Shown here in pieces: positions 11,855 to 20,769 of a stretch of 64,000 nucleotides of DNA (the first letter of the stretch is position 1; each line of letters starts with the position of its first letter). The notes under the pieces are model-generated. The model worked only from the letters and a program-made list of their open reading frames with translations, made no database searches and had not been told where the DNA came from. The stretch spans positions 3,038,001 to 3,102,000 of the forward strand of contig NZ_LR134356.1 in the NCBI RefSeq assembly GCF_900637195.1, read 5' to 3'. A program made the translations under genes and the position numbers. This DNA comes from Mycolicibacterium aurum. Its GTDB lineage: Bacteria; Actinomycetota; Actinomycetes; Mycobacteriales; Mycobacteriaceae.

Positions 11855-14800
11855 GCTGTCGTATCCGCCGCAGGACCCACAGCGTAGAACTCCACGCCCT
11901 CAAGCGTCGCGACCAAGCTGCCATCCGTCGCCTCAAATGCGATGTCGAAGTCGAATCGGTTGTTGCTCCTCGGGTGTGCGGCGAAGCGACAGCTGAGGAT
12001 GCCGCCTCCGACGAATGTGCGATGCAGAACGACGCGAGCGATTCGCTGCGGCAGAACAAGGGCACCTTGGTGCGTCGTGGCCCACAGAATGCCCAACTGC
12101 AGCCCACCATCAATAGCGGCAGCGTCGATGGCCCAGTCGTTGTCCGGCCACCCGAGGTGCATGACACCGTAAAGGGTTGCTGCACCACCCGCGGCCCCGA
12201 AAGTGTCCAGTGACTCGATGACCGCGAATCGCGGGCCGTGAAAGAGTGGGCCCGAATAGGCCTGATCCACGGTCATCGGCCACGCCGACCCGGAAAGTGG
12301 CGGAACGGACACCGCCGCCGGTGTGCCGGACGCAGGCTCCAGGACCGCGCGGTATCGCGCCCGGCCCTCGCAGTCGTGGATCGTCACGGTGTAGGACGAC
12401 CCGGCCGGTTCGAAATCGATTGCCAGGTCCTGCTGTTCGCAGGCGGCGAACGTGACGCCGGAGAGCACCTGGAAGTCGCGGATGACGATGTTGTCGCTTG
12501 CCAGCAGACCGCGTGCGGCGCGCAGCATCGCGTCGAGCACGATCACCACCGGCACCACGACCCGTCCGCGGACCTGATGGTCTTCGAGCATGGGCAGCGT
12601 TTCGATCGACACGTCCCATTCCAGGTGCGCCGTTCGCAGCCGTGGTTCCGCGGGTGCAGCCACGACGACAGCGGTCGCCGGTGACCGCCGCAGCGCCGTG
12701 TCGGCGAAAAAGCGGGCGCCTTCGTCGATGGGGATAACGTCGACCCCGGCATCGAGGAAGCGGCTCTTGAGGGTCGCGTCGACCATGCCGCCGTCCCACG
12801 GACCCCACCCGAAGGCGCGGACGACGCACCCGTCGCCGCGGCGCGTAGCTTCGCGCGCCGCAATGGACTCCAGCGCCGCGTTGGCGGCGGCGTAGGCGGA
12901 CTGGCCGGGATTGCCTGCCCGCGCCGCAATCGACGAGAACAAGGAGATGAACCGCAGGTCATCGGAGGTCGTCGCGTCCAGGAGTGCCTCTGCACCGACC
13001 AGTTTCGTGCTGAAGACCTTGACGAACTGGTCGTCGTCGAGGTCTTCCAGTCGCTTGTCGGCGAGGACGCCCGCGCCATGCACGACTCCGACGATCGGCC
13101 CCAAGCTCTGCCGCACCTCGTCGAGGACACCGTGCAGCGCGGCCCGATCGGTGATGCTGGCCGCGAAGTAACGTGCCGGCGTGCCCTGCTGCTCGGCGGT
13201 GGCGAGCGTGGCGCGGACTTCCCGCTCTGCCATCAGGCGCTCCGCCTGTTCACGGGCTTGCGGCAGGCTCAGTTGATCTCCGCGCGTACGCGCCGATGCC
13301 GCCAGCGCCGTGGCGATCTCGGCGACAGTGGTGCCCGACGGCTCGTCCGCCGTGGCGTCCCGCAGCGGAGTGCGACCGAGTAGCGCCAGCCGGAGACCGT
13401 GCTGTTTCGCCAGTGCCAGCGCGGACGCGGCTGTGACACCGCGCGCCCCGCCGGTGACCACGACGACGCCACCCTCGACGACACTGAGGGTCTCACCGTC
13501 GCCGACCGAGGATGCGATGCCGTCGACGGCGACCAGTCGGATGCCGTCGCCCCGCAGGGCGACCTCGACACCGCTTCCGCCTTGGAGCAGTTCAGCTGTC
13601 AACCGTTCGGCATCAAGGTGTTCGATGTCGACGGCCCGGACGGAGGCGTTCGGCCATTCCCACGCGGCGGTCTTGACCAGGCTCGCGACGCCGATCGGCG
13701 CATCCGTGCCGGCGAAAGTAGCGCCCGTCGACTGGACAGTGACGAAAAGCTTTGACTCGGAGTCGCTCTTGGCGACACTGCGCGCCGCATGGAAGGCGCG
13801 CACATGCATGTCGACGCAGTCGTCCGGTGAACTGGCGGCGGCAAGGGCGGCAAGGGAGATCACCGCGCTCGCCCGCTCGGGCAGCTCGTCGACGGCCTTG
13901 GCCTTGATCCCGTGACTGATCATGACGCGCTCGAGCGCGTCGGCGAATGCCGGCTCTTCGCGCGTGATGAAGACCTCGCCGTCGCGCAGACCTGCCATGG
14001 CAAAACCACTGGGCGGCACCGGCTGGAGCTCGGCCTCGGTGCAGGACAGACCACCGGACGGCGGACCGGATGGTTCCGAATCACGTTGTGTTGCGGACTG
14101 TTCGGTGCCGGAGTCGTTGCTGAACCCCGCGACAGTGTCGACGACGTCCTGCAGTGTGCGCAGCCCCGCCAACTCCGAGGCCGGAATATCGGGCGCTCCC
14201 GGATACTTCGCCTGAAGAGCGGCCAGGATCTCGACCTGCTTGATCGAATCGATCCCCAGCTCGGCTTCCATCTCCATCCCCAGCGACAACATATCCGCCG
14301 GATAACCCGTCTTCTCCGACACGATCGCCAACACCACATCACCAGTAGGCAGCGACGGCACCGGCGCAGACACCACCGGCGCCGGGGCACTGGCCCCATT
14401 GGTGAACCCCGCGACAGTGTCCACGACGTCCTGCAGTGTGCGCAGCCCCGCCAACTCCGAGGCCGGAATATCGGGCGCTCCCGGATACTTCGCCTGAAGA
14501 GCGGCCAGGATCTCGACCTGCTTGATCGAATCGATCCCCAGCTCGGCTTCCATCTCCATCCCCAGCGACAACATATCCGCCGGATAACCCGTCTTCTCCG
14601 ACACGATCGCCAACACCACATCACCAGTAGGCAGCGACGGCACCGGCGCAGACACCACCGGCGCCGGGGCACTGGCCCCATTGGTGAACCCCGCGACAGT
14701 GTCCACGACGTCCTGCAGTGTGCGCAGCCCCGCCAACTCCGAGGCCGGAATATCGGGCGCTCCCGGATACTTCGCCTGAAGAGCGGCCAGGATCTCGACC

Positions 14801-17800
14801 TGCTTGATCGAATCGATCCCCAGCTCGGCTTCCATCTCCATCCCCAGCGACAACATATCCGCCGGATAACCCGTCTTCTCCGACACGATCGCCAACACCA
14901 CATCACCAGTGGGCACCGACGGAACCGGGGTGGACGGCGACAGAATCGAAGTCGATACCGGCGGCTCTGTCACGGGGCTCGGGGACGGCACCATCACAGC
15001 TGCCGGCGCCGGCGCCGGGACCTGTTCGACCAGCGTCACCGACGCCGCGGGGCTCGGCGACGACACGACGGCAGGGGCAACTGACGGCGGCGCCTGGACG
15101 ACCTCTTTTATTGCGAGTCTGGGTGTTTGGGGTGCGGGGTCGCGATCGCCCACAATCTCGGCCATCATCTGCACGGACACGTCCAGGAAGGCCTGGTGGC
15201 TCTGCGTCATCACCTCCAGGTAGCGCTGGTGCTGCTCGGCAGTCTCCTGCTGGATGCGATCGATGACGCTCCAGGCGTCGGGGGACACCATCGCGGCCGG
15301 CGCGGGCACGTGCACTTCGGGCGCGGCCTCCTGCGGTTCAGCTTCTCTGACGTGTACGGCAGGCGCCGACACCTCGACGGGGGCAGGCGCCGGGGATTCC
15401 ATTCGCTGGACTACGTGGGTCATTCGGGATCCTTCTGCTGCCGCCACCGGCGTCGCCGGCCGCGCTGCGCGAACGCGCTTGGGCGTGATCGATGTCGTGC
15501 CGTCCACCGGCGGGTAGGGCTTGCCGAGATTCGCCCCGCCGACCAGCACGGCGTGCGCCGGGGCGGGGGCGTACTTCTCAGGCTCGTCGTAGTGGTCGAA
15601 CAGCGAGACCAGGTCCAGTGCCACGCCGTCGGCGGCCAGAGCCGCCAACCCACGATGCCAACCGCGCAACCCGTCGGCTCGCGAACTGTCCAACGCGACC
15701 GCGAGGTGGGCTGCGCCGTCGAGGATCTGGTCGATAAGTCCGGTCAGCACCCGACCAGGCCCCACTTCGATGAACCGGGTGACGCCGTCGCGCGCCATCG
15801 ATTCGATCATCTCGCGGAACCGCACCGGCTGCCGCACCTGATCGGCGAGCTGTTCGGCCACCTGCTCGCCGTACGGTTGGGCCGACGTGTTCGCGTAGAC
15901 GGGGAAGCTCGGTTCCGCGAGCTTGAGCGTCTTGAGGTACTCCCCCAAGGGTGCGGAGCTCGCCGCCACCACATCGGAATGAAAGGCCGACGCCACCGGT
16001 AGGCGGCGCGAGGTCCAGCCTGCTTCTTTCGCCGCGGCCTCCGCCCACGCGATGTCGGGCGCATGTCCGGCCAGGACTACCTGTTGGGGCGCATTGTCGT
16101 TGGCGATCACCAACGATCGCGCCGACTCCGGTCGCGACTCCAGCAGTGTCCGTACCTCGTCGGCGCCGGCGACGATCGCCAACATGGCGCCGTCCTTGCC
16201 TTGGCCCGCCTCCGCCATCAACACGCCGCGCATCCGCGCCGTGGCGGCCAGGTGCTCAGCTGGGATGACACCAGCGGCGGCAAGGGCGGTGACCTCCCCG
16301 AAGCTGTGGCCGGCGGCGGCGTCCGGGGTCACGCCCAGCACGTCGAGCAGCGCGAGTTGCGCGAGGCTGGTGGCGGCAATGGCCGGCTGCGCGTTCTCCA
16401 TCGCGGTGAGTTCAGTCTTCTGTGCACTGATCGCCGCCGCGTCGAACGCCGGCTCGGGGAACACGATCCGATGCAGATCGGTGAGATCACCATCGAGCCT
16501 GTCCCACACGGCGAGGGCTTCGGGGAACTCCAGGGCGAGATCGGCGCCCATCCCCACGTACTGGCTGCCCTGACCGGGAAAGACGAACGCCGTCTTACCG
16601 GTGCGCGCAGGACCCAGGCCCAGACAGATGTTGGCGTCCTTGAGCTGCGAGGTCGCACCGTCGGCCAGTGCCTGGCCCAGTTTCTCGGCAAGGCTCTGAA
16701 GTGATGCGGTATCTGCAGCCACCAGGCCCGCCCGCGCCGGCTGCGACGCATCGAAATCGTTGGCCGCTTCGAACGCGATGCGCGCCAGGCGTTCTCCGGT
16801 GCGTACGGCGGCGATGATGTCGGCGGTGCGTTGCTGCAGCGCGGCTTCTGTGTCCGCGCTCAGCACGACGAGTTCGGTGGGCAGGGTCCGCAGACGTTTG
16901 GCACGCCGTTCCCCGCGATACTCCTCCAGCGTCACATGGAAGTTGCTACCGCCGAAACCGAACGAACTGACCGCCGCGCGTCGGGGCTGATCGCCGGTGC
17001 GCACCCACGGGCGGGTTTGGGCGTTGATGTAGAAGGGTGTCTCGTCCAACCCGAGCGCCGGGTTCGGGCGGTCCACCTTCGCCGTGCCGGGGAGCGTCGA
17101 ATGCTGCAGTGCCAGAACCGCCTTGATCAACCCGGCGGCTCCGGCTGCCGCTTTGGTGTGGCCTATCTGGGACTTGACCGAGCCGAGTGCGATGCGCGCC
17201 GAGTCGTCGGTGAACACGGATTTGAGTCCGGCGAACTCGGCGACGTCACCGGCTTTGGTCGCGGTGCCATGCGCCTCGAGCAGTTCCACCGTCGACGGTG
17301 CGTAACCGGCGTGCTCGTAAGCGAGACGGAGTGCCTTGGCCTGACCCTGCGGACGTGGTGCGTAGACGCTGGATGCCCGCCCGTCCGAGGAGCTTCCGAT
17401 GCCCCGGATGACCGCATGGATCTGGTCGCCGTCCCGCTCGGCATCGCTGAGGCGCTTGAGGGCGAGCATGCCGACGCCCTCGCCGATGATCGTTCCGTCG
17501 GCGGCATCGGAAAACGGTCGGCAGTCACCGCTCTGCGAGAACGCGGGAGTCTTGGAAAAGCACATGAACATCATGACGTCGTTGAGCGCGTCGACGCCGC
17601 CGGTGAGCACCAGGTCCGCTTCGTGGAGGTACAGCCGGTGCAGTGAGGTCTGCAGCGCCGACAGTGAGCTGGCGCATGCGGCGTCGACGACGAAGTTGCT
17701 GCCGCCGAGGTCGAGACGGTTGGCGACGCGTCCGGCGACGACGTTGCCCAGCAGTCCGGGGAACGTGCTCTCGATCCACGGCGGATAGTGATCCGCGATG

Positions 17801-18315
17801 TCGCGGCAGATCTCGTCGGCCTCATCTTCGGGAAGACCGTTCTCCAGCATTGCCTTTCGCCAGATGGGCCGTTGCATCCGCGAGCCCATCTGGACCACGA
17901 GCTCCGTCGTCGACGCGACGCCCAGCACAATGTCGACGCGGTCGAGGTCGACGTCCACCCCGGAGCGCATTGCCTCGTCGAGCACCTTCCTGGCGGCGAT
18001 GAGGGCGAGCAACTGCGCGGAGTCGGTGGCGGGCAGCGCGTTGGGCGGCAGGCCGAATCGGATCGGGTCGAAGAGCACCGGATCGATGAAGCCGCCGCGC
18101 TTGCAGTAGGTCTTGTCCGGAGTCTTGGGATCGGGGTCGAAGTAGTCCTCGATCAGCCAGTGCGACGGCGGCACGTCGCCGATGGCGTCCCGACCGCCGG
18201 TGATGGTCCGCCAGTACCCCTCGAGCCCGGGCTCGCCCGGATAGATGGCGGTCACTCCGACAACGGCGACGGGGATGGCGGGGGTGTTGCCGGGGCGCTG
18301 CTTCTCTTCGGTCAT
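11851..18315 (-). CDS. PUFA-synthase-type megasynthase, KS-MAT-ACP(x3)-KR-DH (PfaA-like)
   Basis: The start is the ATG of M-T-E-E-K-Q, just ahead of the KS; an open extension of 78 residues upstream overlaps the previous gene and looks non-coding, leaving 2154 residues. The ketosynthase (about 13-465) has Cys214, His349 and His386. The malonyl acyltransferase (about 574-880) has F-P-G-Q-G-S-Q and Ser671 in G-H-S-F-G. Three almost identical acyl carrier domains (about 1130-1395) each carry L-G-I-D-S-I-K, whose Ser takes phosphopantetheine. The ketoreductase (about 1610-1870) shows V-T-G-G-A-R-G and a Tyr in S-A-Y-A-A-A-N. A C-terminal hotdog dehydratase runs from about 1890. Order and content match PfaA/Pfa2 of PUFA synthases. 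No phosphopantetheinyl transferase (PfaE) lies in the window. Confidence 0.93.
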   Translation of the reverse strand: MTEEKQRPGNTPAIPVAVVGVTAIYPGEPGLEGYWRTITGGRDAIGDVPPSHWLIEDYFDPDPKTPDKTYCKRGGFIDPVLFDPIRFGLPPNALPATDSAQLLALIAARKVLDEAMRSGVDVDLDRVDIVLGVASTTELVVQMGSRMQRPIWRKAMLENGLPEDEADEICRDIADHYPPWIESTFPGLLGNVVAGRVANRLDLGGSNFVVDAACASSLSALQTSLHRLYLHEADLVLTGGVDALNDVMMFMCFSKTPAFSQSGDCRPFSDAADGTIIGEGVGMLALKRLSDAERDGDQIHAVIRGIGSSSDGRASSVYAPRPQGQAKALRLAYEHAGYAPSTVELLEAHGTATKAGDVAEFAGLKSVFTDDSARIALGSVKSQIGHTKAAAGAAGLIKAVLALQHSTLPGTAKVDRPNPALGLDETPFYINAQTRPWVRTGDQPRRAAVSSFGFGGSNFHVTLEEYRGERRAKRLRTLPTELVVLSADTEAALQQRTADIIAAVRTGERLARIAFEAANDFDASQPARAGLVAADTASLQSLAEKLGQALADGATSQLKDANICLGLGPARTGKTAFVFPGQGSQYVGMGADLALEFPEALAVWDRLDGDLTDLHRIVFPEPAFDAAAISAQKTELTAMENAQPAIAATSLAQLALLDVLGVTPDAAAGHSFGEVTALAAAGVIPAEHLAATARMRGVLMAEAGQGKDGAMLAIVAGADEVRTLLESRPESARSLVIANDNAPQQVVLAGHAPDIAWAEAAAKEAGWTSRRLPVASAFHSDVVAASSAPLGEYLKTLKLAEPSFPVYANTSAQPYGEQVAEQLADQVRQPVRFREMIESMARDGVTRFIEVGPGRVLTGLIDQILDGAAHLAVALDSSRADGLRGWHRGLAALAADGVALDLVSLFDHYDEPEKYAPAPAHAVLVGGANLGKPYPPVDGTTSITPKRVRAARPATPVAAAEGSRMTHVVQRMESPAPAPVEVSAPAVHVREAEPQEAAPEVHVPAPAAMVSPDAWSVIDRIQQETAEQHQRYLEVMTQSHQAFLDVSVQMMAEIVGDRDPAPQTPRLAIKEVVQAPPSVAPAVVSSPSPAASVTLVEQVPAPAPAAVMVPSPSPVTEPPVSTSILSPSTPVPSVPTGDVVLAIVSEKTGYPADMLSLGMEMEAELGIDSIKQVEILAALQAKYPGAPDIPASELAGLRTLQDVVDTVAGFTNGASAPAPVVSAPVPSLPTGDVVLAIVSEKTGYPADMLSLGMEMEAELGIDSIKQVEILAALQAKYPGAPDIPASELAGLRTLQDVVDTVAGFTNGASAPAPVVSAPVPSLPTGDVVLAIVSEKTGYPADMLSLGMEMEAELGIDSIKQVEILAALQAKYPGAPDIPASELAGLRTLQDVVDTVAGFSNDSGTEQSATQRDSEPSGPPSGGLSCTEAELQPVPPSGFAMAGLRDGEVFITREEPAFADALERVMISHGIKAKAVDELPERASAVISLAALAAASSPDDCVDMHVRAFHAARSVAKSDSESKLFVTVQSTGATFAGTDAPIGVASLVKTAAWEWPNASVRAVDIEHLDAERLTAELLQGGSGVEVALRGDGIRLVAVDGIASSVGDGETLSVVEGGVVVVTGGARGVTAASALALAKQHGLRLALLGRTPLRDATADEPSGTTVAEIATALAASARTRGDQLSLPQAREQAERLMAEREVRATLATAEQQGTPARYFAASITDRAALHGVLDEVRQSLGPIVGVVHGAGVLADKRLEDLDDDQFVKVFSTKLVGAEALLDATTSDDLRFISLFSSIAARAGNPGQSAYAAANAALESIAAREATRRGDGCVVRAFGWGPWDGGMVDATLKSRFLDAGVDVIPIDEGARFFADTALRRSPATAVVVAAPAEPRLRTAHLEWDVSIETLPMLEDHQVRGRVVVPVVIVLDAMLRAARGLLASDNIVIRDFQVLSGVTFAACEQQDLAIDFEPAGSSYTVTIHDCEGRARYRAVLEPASGTPAAVSVPPLSGSAWPMTVDQAYSGPLFHGPRFAVIESLDTFGAAGGAATLYGVMHLGWPDNDWAIDAAAIDGGLQLGILWATTHQGALVLPQRIARVVLHRTFVGGGILSCRFAAHPRSNNRFDFDIAFEATDGSLVATLEGVEFYAVGPAADTTA
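14131..14918 (-). repeat. Tandem triplication of the ACP module, 282-base period
   Basis: Equivalent positions recur at 14131, 14413 and 14695, so the period is exactly 282 bases or 94 residues. The copies are nearly identical at DNA level across both domain and linker; only the outer edges diverge. Tandem ACPs are usual in PUFA synthases, but near-identity including linkers suggests recent duplication or gene conversion. The copy number could change between strains, or collapse in short-read assemblies. Confidence 0.93.
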
Positions 18316-18350
18316 TGCACCTGTATCTATCCGGACGGGATGGACGGAAC

Positions 18351-19970
18351 TTATCCGAGGGGACGGGGACGAAAATCGAAGGCGGAGGCGGGCATTGCCA
18401 CACCGGCTGTTCGTAGCTGGCCGGCGCGCGTGACGGTGGCAGCTCCCTCGAGGAGGTTGAGCGCGATCTGGCGAACGGTGCGCGCCCCCACCGGTTCGAG
18501 GAAGCTGCCCCGCACCCATTCGTTGAAGGCGCCCATCGCGGGACCGCACCAGATCTGGTAGTCGGCACGCCGGGCGGTGTTGCCTTCACGTGCCCATTGC
18601 GCGCCGTTGAACAGATACCAGCGGAACACCAACGCCATGCGGTGCTTGGGATCAGACCGTGCACGTTCGATCTGCTGGGGGTCTCGGGTTGCGAAGAACG
18701 ACTCGGTCTCGGCCCAAATCTGGTCGACGCCGAGTCCGAGCACTGCCGTCTCCAGGTTCTTCAGCGCGTCCGTGGGAGCATCGTCGAGCGAAGCGTGGCG
18801 TCGGTAGAAGTCACCCAGGCGTTGCGCGCGTTGGGCGAACATGGTGCCGCGCTTGAGCACCTGCACCGTCACCCCCATCTCGAACATGTCGGCGGCCGGC
18901 GCCATCGCGACATCGGTGGATTGGGCTGCAGCGAGCAGGCCGCGCGCATCTGCCGACAGGCCGCTTTCCAAAGCCGACTGATTGACCGAGCCGGTCAGCA
19001 CGTAGGCAGCGCCCGCTGCGAACGCAGCGGCCACGGCGGCGGGCGTTCCGAGCCCTCCGGCCGCACCCACCCTCGGCAGGACGTCGTATCCGTAGTCGGC
19101 GGCGATGTCGTCGCGCAGGTCGATCAGGCGCGGAAGCAACACGGTCAGCGCGCGATTGTCGGTATGGCCGCCCGAGTCGGCCTCGGCGGTGATGTCCTCC
19201 GCGATCGGGATGCCACGGGCCAGGGCGGCCTCGTCCGCGGTGATGCGGCCTTCGGCAACCAGGGCGCGCAACATCGGCTCGGGGGCGGGCGAGAGGAACT
19301 GTCGCGCAACCTCGTCACGCGAGACTTTGGCGAAGATGCGCCCGGCCCGCATGATCCGTCCGTCGGTGCCGCGCCGCAGTCCCTTCACGGCGTAGAGCAC
19401 GACCGCCGGAGTTAGCTGCATGAACGCTGACGCGGAGACGTACCGGACCCCGAGACGGTGGAAGAGGTCGACCGTCGCCAGTTCGACGCCGTCGCTCTGG
19501 ACGTTGTGGATCAGGTTGGCGCCCCAGCCTCCGACGTCTCGTCCGAGCGCGCTCTGGATCTCCCGCACGCCCGCTTCGATAGCTGCCAGATCGAGTCCGG
19601 CGCTGCCGAAGAACGCCATCCCGCCGGCGCGCACGCCTTCGACCGTCATCTGCGGCGTCGCTATGCCCCGCGCCATCTCGCCGATCACGTACGGGAACCT
19701 CACCCGGTGGGTCGCGGTGAAGCTGCGGTCGCCCAACCATTCGGGGTAGATCGCCGGCAGGATTGCGAGCAGATTCTGACCCAGGATCTCGGGTGTCAGC
19801 TGCCCTGCGGGGTCCAGAAGGACCGGCTTCGGCCCATGAGCCGACCTGACGACAGCCACCGGCCTGCGGATCGCTGCGAGTGCCTCCGAGACTTCCGAGA
19901 CATCCGAACGATCGAGCAATACCGTCGAGGCGCCGTTCGCATGATGAGACTCAGTCTGCGCTACACGCAC
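18351..19970 (-). CDS. PfaD-like FMN enoyl reductase of the PUFA-synthase-type operon
   Basis: This 539-residue protein of the nitronate monooxygenase/2-nitropropane dioxygenase-like TIM-barrel family has the length and layout of PfaD, the trans-acting enoyl reductase of PUFA synthases. A conserved stretch R-V-G-A-A-G-G-L-G-T-P followed by A-Y-V-L-T-G-S-V-N-Q (about 300-340) fits the FMN phosphate-binding part, and the C-terminal 200 residues carry the PfaD-specific extension. Translation begins at a GTG with no Shine-Dalgarno sequence. It is the first gene of the operon, 35 bases ahead of the PfaA-like gene. The ER-PfaA-PfaC order matches the pfa1-pfa2-pfa3 order known from Sorangium-type loci (family knowledge). 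Confidence 0.9.
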   Translation of the reverse strand: MRVAQTESHHANGASTVLLDRSDVSEVSEALAAIRRPVAVVRSAHGPKPVLLDPAGQLTPEILGQNLLAILPAIYPEWLGDRSFTATHRVRFPYVIGEMARGIATPQMTVEGVRAGGMAFFGSAGLDLAAIEAGVREIQSALGRDVGGWGANLIHNVQSDGVELATVDLFHRLGVRYVSASAFMQLTPAVVLYAVKGLRRGTDGRIMRAGRIFAKVSRDEVARQFLSPAPEPMLRALVAEGRITADEAALARGIPIAEDITAEADSGGHTDNRALTVLLPRLIDLRDDIAADYGYDVLPRVGAAGGLGTPAAVAAAFAAGAAYVLTGSVNQSALESGLSADARGLLAAAQSTDVAMAPAADMFEMGVTVQVLKRGTMFAQRAQRLGDFYRRHASLDDAPTDALKNLETAVLGLGVDQIWAETESFFATRDPQQIERARSDPKHRMALVFRWYLFNGAQWAREGNTARRADYQIWCGPAMGAFNEWVRGSFLEPVGARTVRQIALNLLEGAATVTRAGQLRTAGVAMPASAFDFRPRPLG

Positions 19971-19996
19971 GGCTGGGACTCTAACCGGTTAATTAA
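19971..19996 (-). promoter_or_regulatory. Putative leaderless promoter and palindrome of the pfa-like operon
   Basis: Reading on the minus strand, TAGAGT (19978-19983) fits the mycobacterial -10 pattern TANNNT and ends seven bases before the GTG start at 19970, the spacing expected if transcription begins at the start codon. Directly upstream lie the overlapping palindromes TAACCGGTTA (19982-19991) and TTAATTAA (19989-19996), an AT-rich patch that could be a regulator site. No ribosome binding site is visible, which is consistent with a leaderless mRNA. Confidence 0.45.
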
Positions 19997-20185
19997 CGCT
20001 GAGGTAGGTTTTTGACGACTCGGGTTGAACGAGCAATGACCGACGGCTCTCAGGAACGGCGCTGAACAAGGTGCAAGGGCTGACGCTTCACCGCTTGGCA
20101 AACGTTGTCGACGTCTCCAGTGGCGCCAGACTGCGGCGACCGGGACCTCCGGTTGCCATTCGGCGCGGCGGCGCCGGTGCGGGTG

Positions 20186-20545
20186 TCAGTAGCTCATGCA
20201 GGAACTGGCGACCTGCGACACCTGCGGGCCGATCATGGCGGTGAGGATCTGCTGGAGCTGCGGGTTGGCCGCCTGCTCCTGCGAAATCCGTTGCCGTCGC
20301 TGGTCCACCGGGAGCGCCAGGAATGACTGCAGGTTCGCCTGCATATCCGGCCGGAGGTTCAGTTGAGCCGCCAACTCCGGCGTCTGGGCATTCATCGCCG
20401 CGGTCACCTGCGCGTAGCTGCAGGGTGTGGTGGCCAACGCGTCGGAGAGCGGATCGGCCGATGCGGCTCCCACCGTTGCGGCAAGGCACGCCGCCGTCAG
20501 GCCGGCGGTCACGAGGACTCGCCGCAACCACTGTGTCGACGTCAT
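20186..20545 (-). CDS. Secreted hemophore-family protein (Rv0203/Rv1174c-like)
   Basis: This 119-residue exported protein starts at M-T-S-T-Q-W; a longer frame exists but the signal peptide fixes this start, with A-G-G-A-A-G about a dozen bases upstream. The signal peptide ends at about residue 30 (A-S-A before D-P). The mature helical part has two Cys (42 and 116) likely to pair, the layout of the mycobacterial hemophore-related family. Rv0203 binds haem and passes it to MmpL3/MmpL11; other members have unknown ligands, and some lie beside lipid-export loci. Here it sits between the PUFA-synthase-like operon and a divergent secreted protein. Haem binding is family inference; no haem-ligand Tyr/His pair was verified. 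Confidence 0.8.
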   Translation of the reverse strand: MTSTQWLRRVLVTAGLTAACLAATVGAASADPLSDALATTPCSYAQVTAAMNAQTPELAAQLNLRPDMQANLQSFLALPVDQRRQRISQEQAANPQLQQILTAMIGPQVSQVASSCMSY

Positions 20546-20569
20546 AGGCGTGCGCTCTTCCTGTCGCGA

Positions 20570-20588
20570 GACCCCGTCGTCCGGGGTC
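20570..20588 (-). promoter_or_regulatory. Perfect 7-base inverted repeat in the leader of the hemophore-like gene
   Basis: The arms GACCCCG and CGGGGTC are separated by TCGTC and begin 25 bases upstream of the start codon. This could be an operator or an RNA hairpin in the 5' leader. It lies in the 224-base divergent region shared with the secreted-protein gene at 20770. Confidence 0.4.
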
Positions 20589-20769
20589 CGGGCAGTCGTA
20601 TCATCGCCCTCCGACACGGTCGGCGCAACACCCTGGTGGTGATGCCGGGCCTGTCCGACAGCATCCTTGTAGACGCAGACGTTAATTTTTGCCAGAAACG
20701 ACAGGCTCTGCGTGTGACGGCGCGTAACATCCGCGTTCGGTACCACGGGGGAACCTGCGAGGAACAGGG

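Noticed and set aside
14131..14918. CRISPR-like direct repeats
   Set aside because: Period is 282 bases and the units encode ACP domains in frame; there are no short repeats with unique spacers.
18316..18549. N-terminal extension of 78 residues on the PfaA-like protein
   Set aside because: It lies within the PfaD-like gene and has non-protein-like composition; the KS begins right after the ATG at 18315.
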